Shown piece by piece: positions 34,765-47,077 of a stretch of DNA of 64,000 nt; the first letter of the stretch is position 1; the number at the start of each line of letters is the position of its first letter. The position numbers and the translations under genes are program-made. The notes beneath the pieces were generated by a model. The model did no database searches. It was given only the letters and a program-made list of their open reading frames with translations, and was not told where the DNA came from. Source of the DNA: Diplodia intermedia (taxonomy: Eukaryota > Ascomycota > Dothideomycetes > Botryosphaeriales > Botryosphaeriaceae); the NCBI GenBank assembly GCA_021495925.1, contig JAKEKT010000121.1, positions 28,844 through 92,843 on the forward strand. The letters run 5' to 3'.

Positions 34765-35533
34765 GATGGTGACGGACGAGGAGCGACGGCAGGGAGGAAA
34801 TGCAGCGGGGGCGGAGGAGCAGAGAGTCGGAATAGCGGGGTGCGCAATGGCTGAGTGGTTCGGGACAGCCCCTCAGGCGGTGACGCAGCAATCTGCCCGT
34901 CCCATCCCAGTCGAGCAAGGCGCGATAAGGCCGATAAAGGGCCAGCCCAGACAAGAAACATGGCAAACTCACCTGGTTCCTGACGAGACTGGTGAAGAAG
35001 TGGCCCACCCTCCTATCTCCGTGGTCGAGGGTCCATTTGAGAAGTGGACAGCTGTGAAGTGGTGCACCCTCCTCGTAGAGCGCTTCCAGAATTATCCACG
35101 TGCTGGATGCTGGCAGCCGCTGCTCCGCAATCTTCTGCTCCAGCTCGACATTTTTCTTGTGCAGCGGCTTCTGCACCAACTCGACCATTTCATCGCCCAT
35201 CCCAAACCTTCTGAAGACCGGTGCCCATTGCTGAACTTCTGGCAGCTCATTGCTCATGCCGATGGCATTGATCATCCTCCAGACAGTCACTTGGCTCTTC
35301 TTTGTCTCCGCCCACTCGATCATGTTATCCTGCATCAGTTCGTCGAGCTGCTTGGCGCACATTTGAATTCTGGCCTTCTGCGCATCCGACAGAGTTCGTG
35401 CTTTGCCATGGCCGAGGTGAAGCACTTCGAGGCTGCAGGCTCTGAGCAGCGAGGCGGCTTGCGACTCATGCTTGGAATGCTTGGGATACTGCACAGTCAT
35501 TTCGTGTGGCCTGAAACATCCTTCCACGTCCAT
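34631..35533 (-). CDS. hypothetical protein overlapping the dcn1 5' end
   Basis: A 300-codon ORF on the same strand as dcn1. Only the first about 187 residues look like protein (DAQKARIQMCAKQLDELMQD, RRFGMGDEMVELVQKPLHKK, then ASSTWIILEALYEEGAPLHS). A consensus donor (CAG|GTGAGT) at 34973/34972 ends that part, and what follows is Arg/His/Pro-rich and runs over dcn1 exons 1-2 in another frame. The likely true gene is 35533-34973 plus an unknown last exon; CACTCAG at 34851 is a candidate acceptor giving a stop at 34713, still overlapping the dcn1 ATG. No domain recognised. It could also be an upstream exon of a dcn1 transcript. Confidence 0.4.
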   Translation of the reverse strand: MDVEGCFRPHEMTVQYPKHSKHESQAASLLRACSLEVLHLGHGKARTLSDAQKARIQMCAKQLDELMQDNMIEWAETKKSQVTVWRMINAIGMSNELPEVQQWAPVFRRFGMGDEMVELVQKPLHKKNVELEQKIAEQRLPASSTWIILEALYEEGAPLHSCPLLKWTLDHGDRRVGHFFTSLVRNQVSLPCFLSGLALYRPYRALLDWDGTGRLLRHRLRGCPEPLSHCAPRYSDSLLLRPRCISSLPSLLVRHHHAARLHDCAKVRYPAGCELHQLRSHHCRKGKPSIVAPYAQPVLT

Positions 35534-35900
35534 GTTGGCTGATCACAGAGTATGCTTCCGAGCACAAAAATGGATGGATACCGGGGTGATAAAAAGACGC
35601 GGATTCGATGGCTGATGAGCCAGATGCAACGGATGACTAGCTGTACATGACGATAGAAAAACGACTGGACAACACGCAGTTTCCTCCAGGGCCATCGGCC
35701 GGAGAGCCCCTCTTGCCCCAGTGGTATCAATATGGAAAGCGCAACCCGTCCCACGCCGGAAAGAAAGACAAGACTAGTACATTGCCGCCCCAAAGTGTGT
35801 ATACGTCATACCGTCTCCTCTCTGATCGTCACTGCCTGTTGTGAGCTGGGAAACACGAATTGAGTCTGTAGAAAGCGACTGATGACCCAAGCCATCCGGC
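35534..35900. other. spacer, 367 bp
   Basis: 3' region of mvp1 and promoter of the hypothetical gene. No other feature seen. Confidence 0.4.
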
Positions 35901-38309
35901 TTAGTCGCCCAAGGGCATTCCCTCAACCTCCTCACTCAACGCTCTCCAATTGTCAGCCTGCAGCTCGGCGTACTTGACGCGTTCCTGGCTCCAATCCTGG
36001 TGGAGCTTGCTGACGTGGTACATCGACTGCTGGAAGTTCAAGATTTCATCGCGGATACACTCCTTGATGAACACGCTGCGGGCGTGCTGGTTGACGATGG
36101 ATTGTTTGTCCTGCATGTCGTCCCGTCAGTCTTGCTCTCTCGCGCTAGGCTTAAGCCAGAACTTACCCTCAAAATGGCCTCCTCGACCTTCTCCTTCTCG
36201 CCGGGCTTGACAAGGTGCTCCGGCCTGTCCCTGATGCCCTGGAGCTTGTTCTCGTTGTTGTGTATCCTCCGTTCAAGCTGCGGGATGTTGTCACGGTCCA
36301 GGCGATCCCTGCGTTCGAACATATCGCGCATGCTAACAAGACAGTCTCTTTGCCTCTTCAGATCCTCCAGCACGCCCTCGTCCCAGGCCCTAGCCTCATC
36401 TTCAAGTAAGCTCTGCGAAGACTGAAGATGCTTGGAGGTGGAATTAAGGCCCTCGTTGAGGAGTGGAACGTCATTAGTGTCCACAAAATAGGTGTCCTTC
36501 GAGGCCTCGGTCAAGGACTGAAGCGCAAGACCGAAGCGCATGTAATCGGCTGCCATGCCTTCGTTGCGCTTGCAGAGGCGCTCCAGCAGCTGGCAAAGGT
36601 TGATATACATTTCGGCAGAACGCCGCACACCAGAGCGCACGGTATCGAACATGTCCTGGAGAGTGGGTGGAAGGGAATCCTCGAGGCCCGGCGGCAACGT
36701 TCGGCCAACAAACTCTTCCTGCACCGATATCGTAGCTTGCTTTCTCCATACAGCAAGCTCCTAGGCAACGTTAGTAAATGCAAGCATCCTCCGTAAAGTT
36801 GGGTCAGACTTCTACCGTTGGGACGGTCAGGAACATGATGACGAGCTGTTCCTGGCTAAGTACCGGGTGCCGAACCAGAGCATTAGAAAATCTGGCAAGG
36901 CCCCTTCTCCGCTTCTCGATGAACGAGGCATCAGCCGCGAGGTAGTTGCCATTGACTGGTTGCGTCAGCGCCTGGACTTGTCCGATGGATGCGAGAATAC
37001 TTACTGGCTACCCTTTTGGGTGGAAGTAAAGGCAGTTGTCTAAACGGGTATCTCTTGTGCAAACAATCCAACAACCAAACGAAATCGCTGTATCTCCTCA
37101 CAACCTTGCTGTTCCTACGCACGCTGCAAACCTGGTAGTTGCGGTGCTGGAAGAGGAAGATGCCCTCCTTCTCCGCGATGGACGTGACAGTGATGACCTC
37201 GTCGGCTCCATTATTGGCCGCCAACCCGCCGCCGAGAGATCTTCCCAGGCCGGTAGGGTCGTTATTATCACCTTCACCCGGAGGTGCGCCGAATCCTTCC
37301 CCGAGCCCAGCGTTGGGAAGCCCGGGGTTGGAGAAGCCATTGCCCGCGGCATCGCCAAAGCCTCCCCAACCAGCATTGTCTCCACCGGACGGCTGGTTCT
37401 TGCCCAGGGCGTTACCGTTACCGGTGTCCTGCGACTGGTCCGCGGCGGTTGTGAAGCTGCTCGTTGTCCTAGGGAACCCATTGCCGTTCGAGTAGAACGA
37501 CCCAGACGCCCTGTTCCCATTGGGTTGAGGAGAATCTTCCACGGCGGCATGGTTGTGGCCTCGATGCTGCTCCGGGCTGTTCCACGGGTCGGCGTCAAGC
37601 CCAAAGGACGCTTTGCGCATGGTCGGGGTGGACTGGGTCTTTGGCGTCACAGGCTGGACCGTCTTGGGCGCAACGGGTGGCGTCTCGAGGATAGGCTCGG
37701 GTTGTTCCTTGGATTCTTCGTTCTTCGTCGCTTTCGAGATGCCAAGGGACGGTTCTGGGAGATCTGTTGTTGTGGTGTGAGCGCGCACGTAGTGGCAGCG
37801 ACGGGTCATCTCGCGTAGCAGAGACACCTACTGTTTCTGCGCTCGTCAACGCCGTCGAGAGTGATGTCCTCGCCCTCCAGCGCCAGACCTATCAGTGCAA
37901 GCAGCACATTGAACTCCCCGCGGCCGACACCGCTCTCAGGCTCTTGGCCGTTAGGCACGACAATGTCCAGGATCCTGCTCTGCACGTCTGGCCCCAGGTT
38001 GCTCCCGCTCAGCAGCTTTCTGACGCCGTTCAGACTGACACCGCCGCCGAAGCGGTCGCCCTCGGCGATCAGCGTGTCGTAGGTGTCAATGTAGCTCTCG
38101 GGCACCTCGGCAGCGGGCAGCAGCGTCTTGACGATGTTGGCGCGAGCGGACTTCTTGGGCGCCGGGTACGACCATGGCGAGTCGGAGCCTTCGAAGTCGT
38201 CGCCGAACAGGCTGGACGAGTTCTTGTTGCCGGAGCCCGAGTCGTCGTCAAACAGCGTCGACTGCTTTGGTTGCGGGACGTCGTCCGGCGAGGTGCCGAA
38301 TAATGACAT
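35901..38309 (-). CDS. mvp1: sorting nexin Mvp1 (SNX8-like)
   Basis: Five exons, 38309-37832, 37763-37005, 36955-36816, 36760-36167 and 36110-35901, with introns of 68, 49, 55 and 56 bp, give 726 aa. The N-terminus (MSLFGTSPDDVPQPKQSTLF) precedes an EH-like helical module (about 60-155). A Pro/Asn/Gly-rich disordered linker follows (165-345). The PX domain at about 350-470 has RRYSDFVWLLDCLHKRYPF and LPPKRVAINGNYLAADA, the latter created by the exon 2-3 join, and these residues bind PI3P. The C-terminal BAR-type region (about 475-726) starts ELAVWRKQATISVQEEF. Mvp1 works in endosome-to-Golgi retrieval and retromer-independent recycling. Exon ends follow the family order, all with standard splice signals. 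Confidence 0.93.
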
Positions 38310-38993
38310 GGCGGTCTGCGTCTCTGCGGCGTCGCGTGCGAGGGAAACGGGGAACAGATGCGACGCGAGATGGGGGAGCCTCTAGAAACAATGGCGCATG
38401 CCTTGCAGGATTCAAGGCTCGAAACGAGATGGGCGCTCGGGCAGCAGTCGAGGTGTGGGCGTGCCGGCGCTGTATGATATGGCGCAGCTCGACCGACGCC
38501 GGGCCCTGCTACCTACGCAATCACCCGCCCACCGCCCACTCTGGGAAGCTCGGGCCTGTTTTCGGTGTCGCCCGGGTTGTGCTGGCACAAGCCAGTGAGC
38601 CAATCTCAGCTAGTTTCCCGCCTTTCCGCGCCAGATCAGCAATGACACGGTCCTGACGTTCCAGAGTTGCGTTTCATGAAATCTGTGACTTGTTCGACTA
38701 GATACAATGCTATAGATGGCCAAAAAATATATAGGTAGGGGCCGGAATCCGGCCCCTGCGGCCGCAGAATGCCTCCACTCCAGCTCCCGAAATACCCAGG
38801 GTATCATTATCTCCAATCCGGATCACTCGAATATGCGCCCTGCCTCATGCTTTCAAACATGTGCTTTTGCCGCCCAAACCATGCAATGACTCTGGCCGCC
38901 AACTCCTGTAATAATCCAAAAAGAGAAAAAAAAAATAAAAAAACCCTTGGGCAAGACGAATGGTCTTGCCTTTTAAACGCCCATTTCTAACCT
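38310..38993. other. spacer, 684 bp
   Basis: mvp1 promoter and palH 3' region. A14-type A-rich stretch at about 38924-38942. No gene. Confidence 0.4.
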
Positions 38994-41317
38994 TTACCGT
39001 GAAGAGCCTGGCGAGCTACCATGCCTGGGCGTTGGGAGTGGCCCGCCAAAGCTGACCGGCGACAGCGGACTGACTGGTCCCGATGCGCTGCCGGGTGTTG
39101 CGTAATCGTGCACCTGTATTTGAGGATGAGGTGTTGGAGTTGTCGCGACGATTTCGCGGGGTGTGGTTGCTGCCTCTATGGGCCTGCATGTGTATGTCGA
39201 GATTTCGTCCCTTCCGTGCTCCTGTCTTCCGCGCTGGCTTCCACTTGATTCGTTTGGTTGAGTCCGGCTATTCTCTGATGCTCCTGACAATGCTTTCAGA
39301 GCATCCGGGGACCATGTACGGCCACCGCGCGGTTGCGCTGGGACGACTGTAACGGGCAGATCTGCGCCCTTCAAGCCGCGGTCTCCAGCGTCTGATAACT
39401 TCTCGCTTTGCGAGAACAAGGCGCCGATTTTCCCCCTCACCTCCGTGAGGCCGCGTTTACTCGAGAATTGCGTCGTTGACTGCATCGTTGACGGAGGGGT
39501 GGATGGCGGTTCCTTCTCACGCGGCTCGATTACTCTCGCACTTAAAAGTTGGGGTGGGGGTGTCGTCCGTCGCCTTCTAAAAGGATTAAGGTGCTGCCAA
39601 AGAGGGCTGAACCGCCCAAACATGGTAACTGTGTGCTGAGGCGGTGCCTGGTCTTCCAGATCGGCAACCTTCGCCATTGGCTGAGAGTCCAGAGTCGTTG
39701 TTGTGTCCCGGCGGTGCATGTTCCCTAAATCAAAGCGAATGTGCTCGCCCGCTGTTGATTGTTGTCGCGTGACCGATGGCGTATTATTGGTCGCTGTGTG
39801 GTAGCGAACATTATACACAGTGCTCTCTGCACTGGTGGTGTCTGTTCTGCTAATGGGTGTTGCTACAGGAGGCGGGGCCCTTGGACCACCTCTAGGATTC
39901 AAAGCGGGTGTCTCAGACGTCGTTCCGGCTTCTGTTCCGAGCTGGTGGGAATGCACCCGACCCAGTGGAATATAGCCCCGTTCTTCGAACTGAGACTGTC
40001 TTACTCGGCTGTTGCGTTGGGAAAGAGCACCATAACCGAAGCCACGTGCTGAGGAGAATGGTCCACCTCCGTTTCCCCTGTCGTCCTTGTTGTTGCCATC
40101 ACGTCGTATTCCAGGCCAATTGATCTCCTCTGAGGGCGTGATGTCCAGCATCTCATCACCGTCAAAAATTTCCCTCCCCAAAATCCCGTCTTTCTTGTCT
40201 TCTCTTTCTAGCGCTTCAATACGCTCGACCCATTCCCACACAATGACACTGGCCGCCGCAGCGCCAACCCATCGGAAATAATCCCCCCACCCAGCAACAC
40301 TGTAATCCGAAATATCTGTCGCGAAGAACACGACAGGCGTGAGAATGGCGACAATAGAAAGAAGGGCCACTACGGTAATGTTGTACATCATCCAGTGGTG
40401 AAAGGCGTATCGTCGTTTCGTCAAAGCGTAGTAGAGCACCCACGCGGCGTACAGCATGCTCAATGCCAACTCGAAGAGGTAACTAAGGGCGGGGATTGCA
40501 TCTTTGAACTGGCGCGGCCGGCCGATATCGTGTCCCATGAAATTGTTTATGGAGCTGAAAGTCATGTCGAGTACGATCAACGCGAAGCCAACCCATTTGA
40601 TGATGACTTTCTCCTTGTGCCGGGGGAACAGGCGTATCAATGTTTGCACCTGCGCCAGCAAGAGGAATATATCGGATATTAAGCGCGATATCTTGATCTC
40701 CAGTCCGCCGACGACCTCTTGGCGGATGGCCGTGGCGTCCATGTAGCCGTCATGGTATTGTTGCTCCGCAATGCGAAAGGTATCGGCCGTGGCAATGGTC
40801 ATGGAGATGGCAACAGTCAATGCTGCGACCTTCTGAAGCCAGGGCCGCGATCCGACACCAATGATAGATGCGCCTCCACCGGCTCCGCTGATCATTCCAC
40901 GCCTTCCCATAAGCCCGGATCGTCCTCCGGGCCCCCCGACGAAGAAAGTACGGGGAGTGATGAGTAACATGATGACGAGCATCCAGGCGATAACGGTGGC
41001 AGCGCCGGTCGCATACACCTGAGGGGCCACGGAGGCATAGAACGGGTCCTGCATATCGATCACGTCCGAGGAATCGCGGGAGGTGGTCGGGACGGCGGTG
41101 CAGTCAGGCGTAAACAGGGCGTCGGCGGTAAGCGTGATCGTGGACGAGGGGCTGAGGATTATCACGCCGTCGGATGGCAGCGCAAAGGGAGTGCACGACT
41201 GGCTCGCAGTTAGCTTTGCGACAGGAAGTGCGCGCGGCGTGGGGGAGGACTGACAGCGGCGTCGGCGTCGACCGACGTGCGCCGGCCGGTGCTCGCGAAG
41301 TCCTCGCGAAACGGCAT
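38994..41317 (-). CDS. palH: pH-response receptor PalH/Rim21
   Basis: Exon 1 (41317-41255, 21 aa) and exon 2 (41198-38994) give 755 aa, matching PalH length. The 56-bp intron (GTCAGT donor, GCTAACTG branch, GCCAG acceptor) was placed because the main ORF lacks an ATG at its 5' end and this join restores SCTPFALPSDGVIIL, the conserved extracellular start of PalH. Seven membrane segments run from about 75 to 365 (for example GAATVIAWMLVIMLLITPRT, IPALSYLFELALSMLYAAWV and ITVVALLSIVAILTPVVFFA). A long Ser/Pro/Thr-rich cytosolic tail follows, which in Aspergillus binds the arrestin PalF. It senses alkaline pH at the plasma membrane and triggers PacC activation. No other Pal gene is in the window. 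Confidence 0.93.
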
Positions 41318-42713
41318 CGTCGTAGTGGTCCGGAACCGTCTCCTAGAGCGCAACACGGCATGACCGACAGCCAGCGGTGGTGTAGATGGTGGTGGTCGAC
41401 TCAGGCGTCATCCCTCGATGGGCGGTGCGATGCAGGGCGATGGGGGTGGAAGCAAGACTGCGGCTTGGAGAATGCTTAGGCTGCTCTTGGGCTGAGAGGA
41501 GAAGGCGGGCGGCGCTCTAGGCCAGGCGCGAGATCGCCTCTGCGCCGGCGTTTACCGGGGGGGCTCGTCTCATCATCGCAGCGAACCGAGCGCGCGCTGC
41601 AGCAGCCCGCGGCCTCCCGAGTCGCTTCCCCGCCGCCATCCGCCAGTTCCTCCGCGACTCGGTGCGTGAGGCGTGTTGAGAGGCGCTGGCTGACGCAAGG
41701 GCCTGTCGGCGCATCCCCAGCCCTCGACGAGGCAAGCTTTCCAAGGACCCTGGCCAAGCATCTCTGTCGCAGAGCCAGGGACCGTCACACCGCTTGGCCA
41801 CCTATCGCTGCGCTGCCAGCGCACCCTTGGATCGTGGATGTGCCGGATACCCCAGCCTACCACATAACACGCCGGCGTCTTCTGTGAAGCACCATCGCAG
41901 CGCGCCAGCTGCCGGACTGTTGCTTGACCGGCCGCACTACTGCACAATGGCGAGTCCGAAGCGTCGCTCTGCCACACGAGGCGGCTCACCATTCTTGCGC
42001 TTTGTCCCTTGCGCGGCTCGGTACTTGGGGTAAACCGGTAGACCCCAGACACAGGCCGGGGCCCCGGTCCTTGTGACTGATTCACCCTCACCTTCTCACC
42101 GCTGACGTCGCCCCGCAGAGTGTCTTCCGATGCTTCCCCGTCTGCATACTGCTGCTTTCGGTGAACAATGCACAAGCAGCCTTCCATGTGCGCAGCTTGC
42201 GGGGTTGTCTCTGCCCCATGTTTCTGCACGCCGGGCAGTCACCATACATTTCCGACGGAAATGAAACCGATAATAGGGCTGTCACATAATCCGCGCACGT
42301 GTCTAGTTCTCAGCCTAGCCGCACTAACCTACAAGCGTTTCTATCTTGAGCATGAAGTCGACCATTGAGGTAAGACTTCCTTTCCTAGCGCGTGACGCAA
42401 GCACATCGTGGGAAGTGTAATCAGAAAGTCAGTGCCTCGGAACGAAGTCTGTAGACGTGCGAACAAGATTAAAATCCAGAGCACGCACCTCGGCTTTATA
42501 CTTCCTGCGAACCCTCTCGGCCCACGGTGATGAGATTACTGATCTATACCATACTTGGCGCCTTTGCGTGATGAGGATTTCAACCTGTCTACAAACGAGG
42601 TAGAAGTCCTCAGACATTGGAGATGAGTAAACTGGAGCAGGCATACTGCTATAAGAGCATGGGTGGTCGGTAGCACCTGTTTCTCGACAGCGGCTTCAGG
42701 TTGAGTGAGAAAA
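41318..42713. other. divergent spacer, palH / reductase, 1.4 kb
   Basis: A TATA-like TATAAG at 42650-42655 lies 59 bp before the reductase ATG. A 71-codon minus-strand ORF (42429-42644) has protein-like composition but ends 70 bp from that ATG and shows no domain, so I do not call it a gene. GC-rich overlapping ORFs at 41.2-42.2 kb are unconvincing. Confidence 0.4.
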
Positions 42714-43870
42714 ATGTCTGGAGAGCTTGTTTTCGTAAGTGAATTGTCCCTCCATTGCCCCTTACCTACAGAGCCAACGTGTTCTAGGTCACCGGTGCTG
42801 CCGGATTCCTCGGTGCCAATGTCGTTCTCGAGGCCCTGAAAGCTGGCTATCGCGTGCGCGGCAGCGTCCGCAAGGAATCACAAGTCAAGCAGCTGGAGTC
42901 CTACTTCGGCCCTGAATTTGGCTCCCAGGCGGAGTTTGTCATCGTTCCGGACATTACCAAGTCAAGTGCATACGACGGCCTTCTTAGCGGTGTCTCATAT
43001 GTCTTCCATGTTGCCTCTCCTCTTGCCCCTCCGGTGAGCGCTGTGCTTCCATTGGAGTGAAGACTACTCATCGATTACAGAGTACGAATTGGAAGGAGGA
43101 CCACATCAACCCCGCCGTCGACGGTACAATCGTCATTTTGAAAGCAGCCAACGAAACCAAGAGCGTTAAGAAGTGTGTCATCACCGGTTCCATTGCTGAC
43201 CTGATCCCATGGCCTGACTGGCCTGCGCCTGAGGAAGCCGTGACCGGTTTGTGCGATCCAATACCCACATATACTGGCGTTCGCTGAAAGTAGAATCACA
43301 GAGGATCACAATTACGACTTGGATGTTTCTCCAGACCTCGACTTCAAAGTTAGCTTTGCCGCCTATCGCGCATCCAAGCTCTTGGCCGCCAAGGCAGCCC
43401 GGGATTTTTTCGCTCAGCAGAAGCCGCACTACGGAATTGTGAGCCTTCATCCAACCTTCATATTCGGTCACCACCTCCTGCAGACCTCCCCGGAAGACAT
43501 TTCCGGGTCACGGGCGATGCTGTGGGCCTCGCTAAAGGGCCCGGACCAGCGGATTCCGATGCTCAACCATGTCCATGTTACGGATGTTGCGCAGGCCCAT
43601 ATCAAAGCTCTGGACCCGAGCATTACCGGCTATCAGAAGTTCATTCTCTCGGCGGAGCCCGGTTTGTCGGACTGGGATGAGGCGCTGCGGTTCGTGAAGC
43701 AGGAATATCCGAACGAGCAGTGGAGCAATGTGCCTTCCCCAGGCAAAAGGAACATCGACGTCAGTAAGGCGGAGAGGATGCTGGGCATGGACTGGATTGG
43801 CTGGAAGCGACAAATCATTGATACAGTTGGGCCTCAGCTGAAGCTGATTGAACAAGGCTCTTCACTTTGA
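42714..43870 (+). CDS. NAD(P)-dependent reductase, dihydroflavonol-4-reductase / Gre2 type (extended SDR)
   Basis: Exons 42714-42734, 42788-43033, 43081-43246 and 43302-43870, with introns of 53, 47 and 55 bp, give 333 aa. The Rossmann glycine motif VTGAAGFLGANVVLEALKAG starts exactly at exon 2. The catalytic Tyr-Lys pair is in FAAYRASKLLAAKAA and the active-site serine in CVITGSIADL. The exon 3 end was set at 43246 and the next acceptor at 43301, because only that join gives an open frame (EEAVTEDHNYDLDVSP). Family members reduce aldehydes and ketones (methylglyoxal, isovaleraldehyde) with NADPH in the cytosol. The substrate here is unknown. Confidence 0.92.
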
Positions 43871-44287
43871 GGATGATTCTGATGTCATGGCCCAAGCATT
43901 GCAATTTATAGATCGGGCACTCGAGAACAATCAGGAATGTTGATAGTTCTTGTGATTTGCGGGATTTGGAAGCCTTGCAATTCAGAAATCCTTCCACTAC
44001 AAACATACGAAAGCGAGCGCAATCATAACACGTAATCGGTGAGCCCTGAAATTTGTCGTTTTCGACGTGCGCGAAACCATCTGCTTAGATCTTTTGGGTG
44101 CCAGTGGACCCTCCTGCATCACGTGCTTAGTAATACGTCACCGGTCGCGCCTGCCCTACTAGGCAGCCACGCAGCAAGTAGATCATCTCACTCCTACGTA
44201 AACAACCTCCAACCTAAACCGCAACCTACCCCTTCGAACAAATCTTCCTGTAGCATCCTCGATAGCCATCTCTGCAACACCGCCACT
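43871..44287. other. spacer, 417 bp
   Basis: 3' end of the reductase and promoter of the F-box gene. The frame of the next gene is open back to about 44039 with an ATG-less, unconserved extension; I treat it as leader. Confidence 0.4.
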
Positions 44288-46563
44288 ATGGCATCGGATT
44301 CCGACCCGCCGACCTCGCTGGCCGAGCTGCCACTCGATGTCTTGACAAACTGCATCATTCCTCACCTGGACGCCACGAGCTTCATGGCGCTCTGTCGCAC
44401 TTGCAAAGCCTTCTACGATCCCTCATTCCGCCAGGACCCATCCTTCTGGAGGATCGCGGCGCAATCGACCTTCAGGATCGCTGAACGCCCCGCCAAGGTT
44501 GCCGATGGCGCCCACTGGCAGAAGCTCTACAGGAATCTCATGCACAACACCCGCGCTTACACCTGGGGCGAAAATTCACGTGGTGCCTTGGGACAAGAGG
44601 ATCCCGCCGAAGACCCGCCCGCGCCACCTCGCCGGGGCATGATGAGGGGCATGAGGGGCCCCATTATGAGGCGCGGTCGCCCCCCGGCTGCCAGGCAGAT
44701 TGACCAACGCCCGTACCCTTTTGAGATGTTCGAGTCAAAGGATCTTGGTATTATTGCCGACCTTCAATGTGGCGGCTGGTCGACCACCCTGCTTACCTCC
44801 AAGGGAGTTCTCTACTCGGTTGGCACCATTGATGGCCTTACTTTCACTGCGGATCAGGCACGCGTTCTTGCTCCGCTCCAATACCCGGCCGGTTTCCCAC
44901 GCTCAGTTGATCGCTATGATCCATCGACCGCCATCAAGCAGTTTTCCTCCGGCAGGTCTCATATTCTCGGTCTCTCGGATAGCGGCAAGATCTGGTCGTG
45001 GCATTCGATGAACGAGCCTGCCTGGAATATTGCGTTTGCTGAACGTGACATTTCAGAGCAGACCCAAGTCTATGGAGAAACGTCCCACCTTCATCGCAAC
45101 CAGTCCATCTCATTGGGAAGCGGATCCGTGCGTCGGGTCGTTGGTGGATGGAGTGTAAGCTCCGCTTACATCAACGGCACAGGAATCGTGCTCTGGAGCC
45201 CCGCCAACCGCAAGCACTATGGTTCAGACATCGGCAAAGATACCTTAATCGTTCAGCACACTGTCCCTGTGCCTAAGACGAACTATGTTCGACCTGCTAG
45301 AAGCGCTCGCGATGCCGATGACGCTGCACGTGAGCTTGGCCAGACCATCGGCGAAGTTATTAACCACGTCATTCTCGAGCATTTCGTTCTCTTCGTCACA
45401 GACCTGGGCAAGTTCTTCGCAGCACGTATGAGTTGGAACGAGGGCGATACCACTGGCCATGTCGAAGACATTGTTGAACTTGTAGCTCTACGAGCTGACC
45501 AAGACACCGTCCAAAGACGTGCACAAAAGCTTGATGTTCAGGGAGCGTTCAGATCCTTTGCTGCGTTCAAAAATGATGGCGAAGTCATCACTGGCACGCA
45601 GGACTACTTGGCAGCCTGCTGGGACCTCCGCCTGTCAAACGAGATTCCCGATGCGGCCAATCTGAAGAGGATTCCAGCCCTCCAGAACTCTGGTGTCATT
45701 TCAATTGCCTTTGGAGATTACCACTACCATGCGCTTCACTCTAACGGTACCATCACCTCGTATGGCAGAGAGCCCAAACGTTGCGGAGCACTTGGACTTG
45801 GTGGCCATGGCGAAGCTGAGAGTCGTTTGAGAGGCCTTGTACAAATCGGAGATACCAGAGCACTATGCCAGCATGGCTACACTACCGGCCGTAAGATTTT
45901 GTTCAATGATGTCAATCGTCAATGGATTAAGTTCTTGTCATCTGGAGGAGTGGATGTTGCGGAAGCCCAGGAGCGTATCAGGATGACGATACAGAACGCG
46001 ACTGCTCTCGGGGAACTCAGTGAATGGATTGAGCAGCAAGGCTCTGACTGGGACAAGGAACCTGCGATTGCAGCCGCTGATGAAGACGGACTTGGGACTC
46101 ACTACGCTTTGAGCGTTGCCGCAGCTGGATGGTATGTTGACATTTCTCTATGTGAAAGGACGCTAACTGGGGAGTTGCGGATAGGCATAGTGGAGCCCTC
46201 GTACTTGTCAACGACGAACTGTCAAAGAAACTGGAGGAATCGTGCCTCTTGAAGGAGGGAGAGAGTGACTTCAGCAAGGTCAGTCGAATACTACCTAACC
46301 TCCTAAGATGGGCGCGTGACGCCGTTATTAGTGCAGACTGCACTAACTCGCTCAAGACTTTCGGTCCCAATCCGTCCGAGTTCAATGCCCCCTGGAACCA
46401 TGGCGCCGCAGCCGAAGAAGGCGTGTGGTACAAGTGGGCACGCGACCGTTTCCCGAGGCTGGAATTGTCCAACGGCGAGCAGATGCCTGGCAGCGACGAT
46501 GTCCCGTTCGACCAATGGAAGTACCCGAGGCCGAACTTTGTGTTGGACCAGGACTTTGAATAA
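44288..46563 (+). CDS. F-box protein with RCC1-like repeats (Saf1-like SCF adaptor)
   Basis: Exons 44288-46131 and 46185-46563 (53-bp intron, GTATGT, GCTAAC branch, ATAG) give 740 aa. The N-terminal F-box is LAELPLDVLTNCIIPHLDAT followed by SFMALCRTCKAFYDPSFRQD, and should bind Skp1. The remainder contains RCC1-type beta-propeller elements: AYTWGENSRGALGQ, LQCGGWSTTLLTSKGVLYSV, FSSGRSHILGLSDSGKIWSW, ISIAFGDYHYHALHSNGTIT and CGALGLGGHGEAESRLRGLV. This order matches yeast Saf1, an SCF component that recruits substrates such as adenine deaminase Aah1 for degradation. An Arg/Met/Gly-rich loop (RRGMMRGMRGPIMRRGRPP, about 117-135) is inserted after the first blade. Confidence 0.9.
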
Positions 46564-47077
46564 GGTTTGGTGTGAACCACAAGATGGTCGGTTTGAAGAG
46601 CTGGTATTCATTTGAAGCTGTCCACGATACCCATGGCATTGAAAGGGAGTTTACGACCAGTGAAAGCTAACGACATGACTCACGGGTTCTGCCGTACTCA
46701 AGGCAGTCACGACTGGACCCACCACAATCTTGTACGGCTCCATCTGCAGTTTGGAGCGAGTGTTCCGTTCCACACTTGACCGGTAAGAAGTGGGCCGTTC
46801 TATCCTTCTCGATGGGCACTCGAAGGAGCACTAGCGACGGAATGCAGATTTGGGTAAGGTGCAGTAACGCTCTTTGAGCAGTTACTGATTTCCTGAAAGA
46901 GCAGGCCTGAGGTTTTGAATACTGAACTGGCGGGTTGATAAAGCGATTGACTAGGATCACTCCAGAAGTTCTATAGTTCTTTCAAATATCATTATTCAAC
47001 CAGACTCCTAGTAACGGATATATAACACACTCTAACTGCCCAGAGCTTTTCCAAACCAGCCATGAACCCCGATTCAC
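46564..47077. other. convergent 3' spacer
   Basis: 514 bp between converging genes. No gene recognised. Confidence 0.4.

Noticed and set aside
34763..35542. 259-codon plus-strand ORF opposite the hypothetical gene near dcn1
   Set aside because: His/Leu/Gln-rich with no motif; the minus strand reads more like protein and ends at a consensus donor.
42429..42644. 71-codon minus-strand ORF beside the reductase
   Set aside because: Starts only 70 bp from the reductase ATG on the other strand, with no domain, intron or second line of support.
44039..44287. N-terminal extension of the F-box gene
   Set aside because: Open but without an upstream in-frame ATG that is conserved-looking; the F-box starts a few residues after the ATG at 44288.
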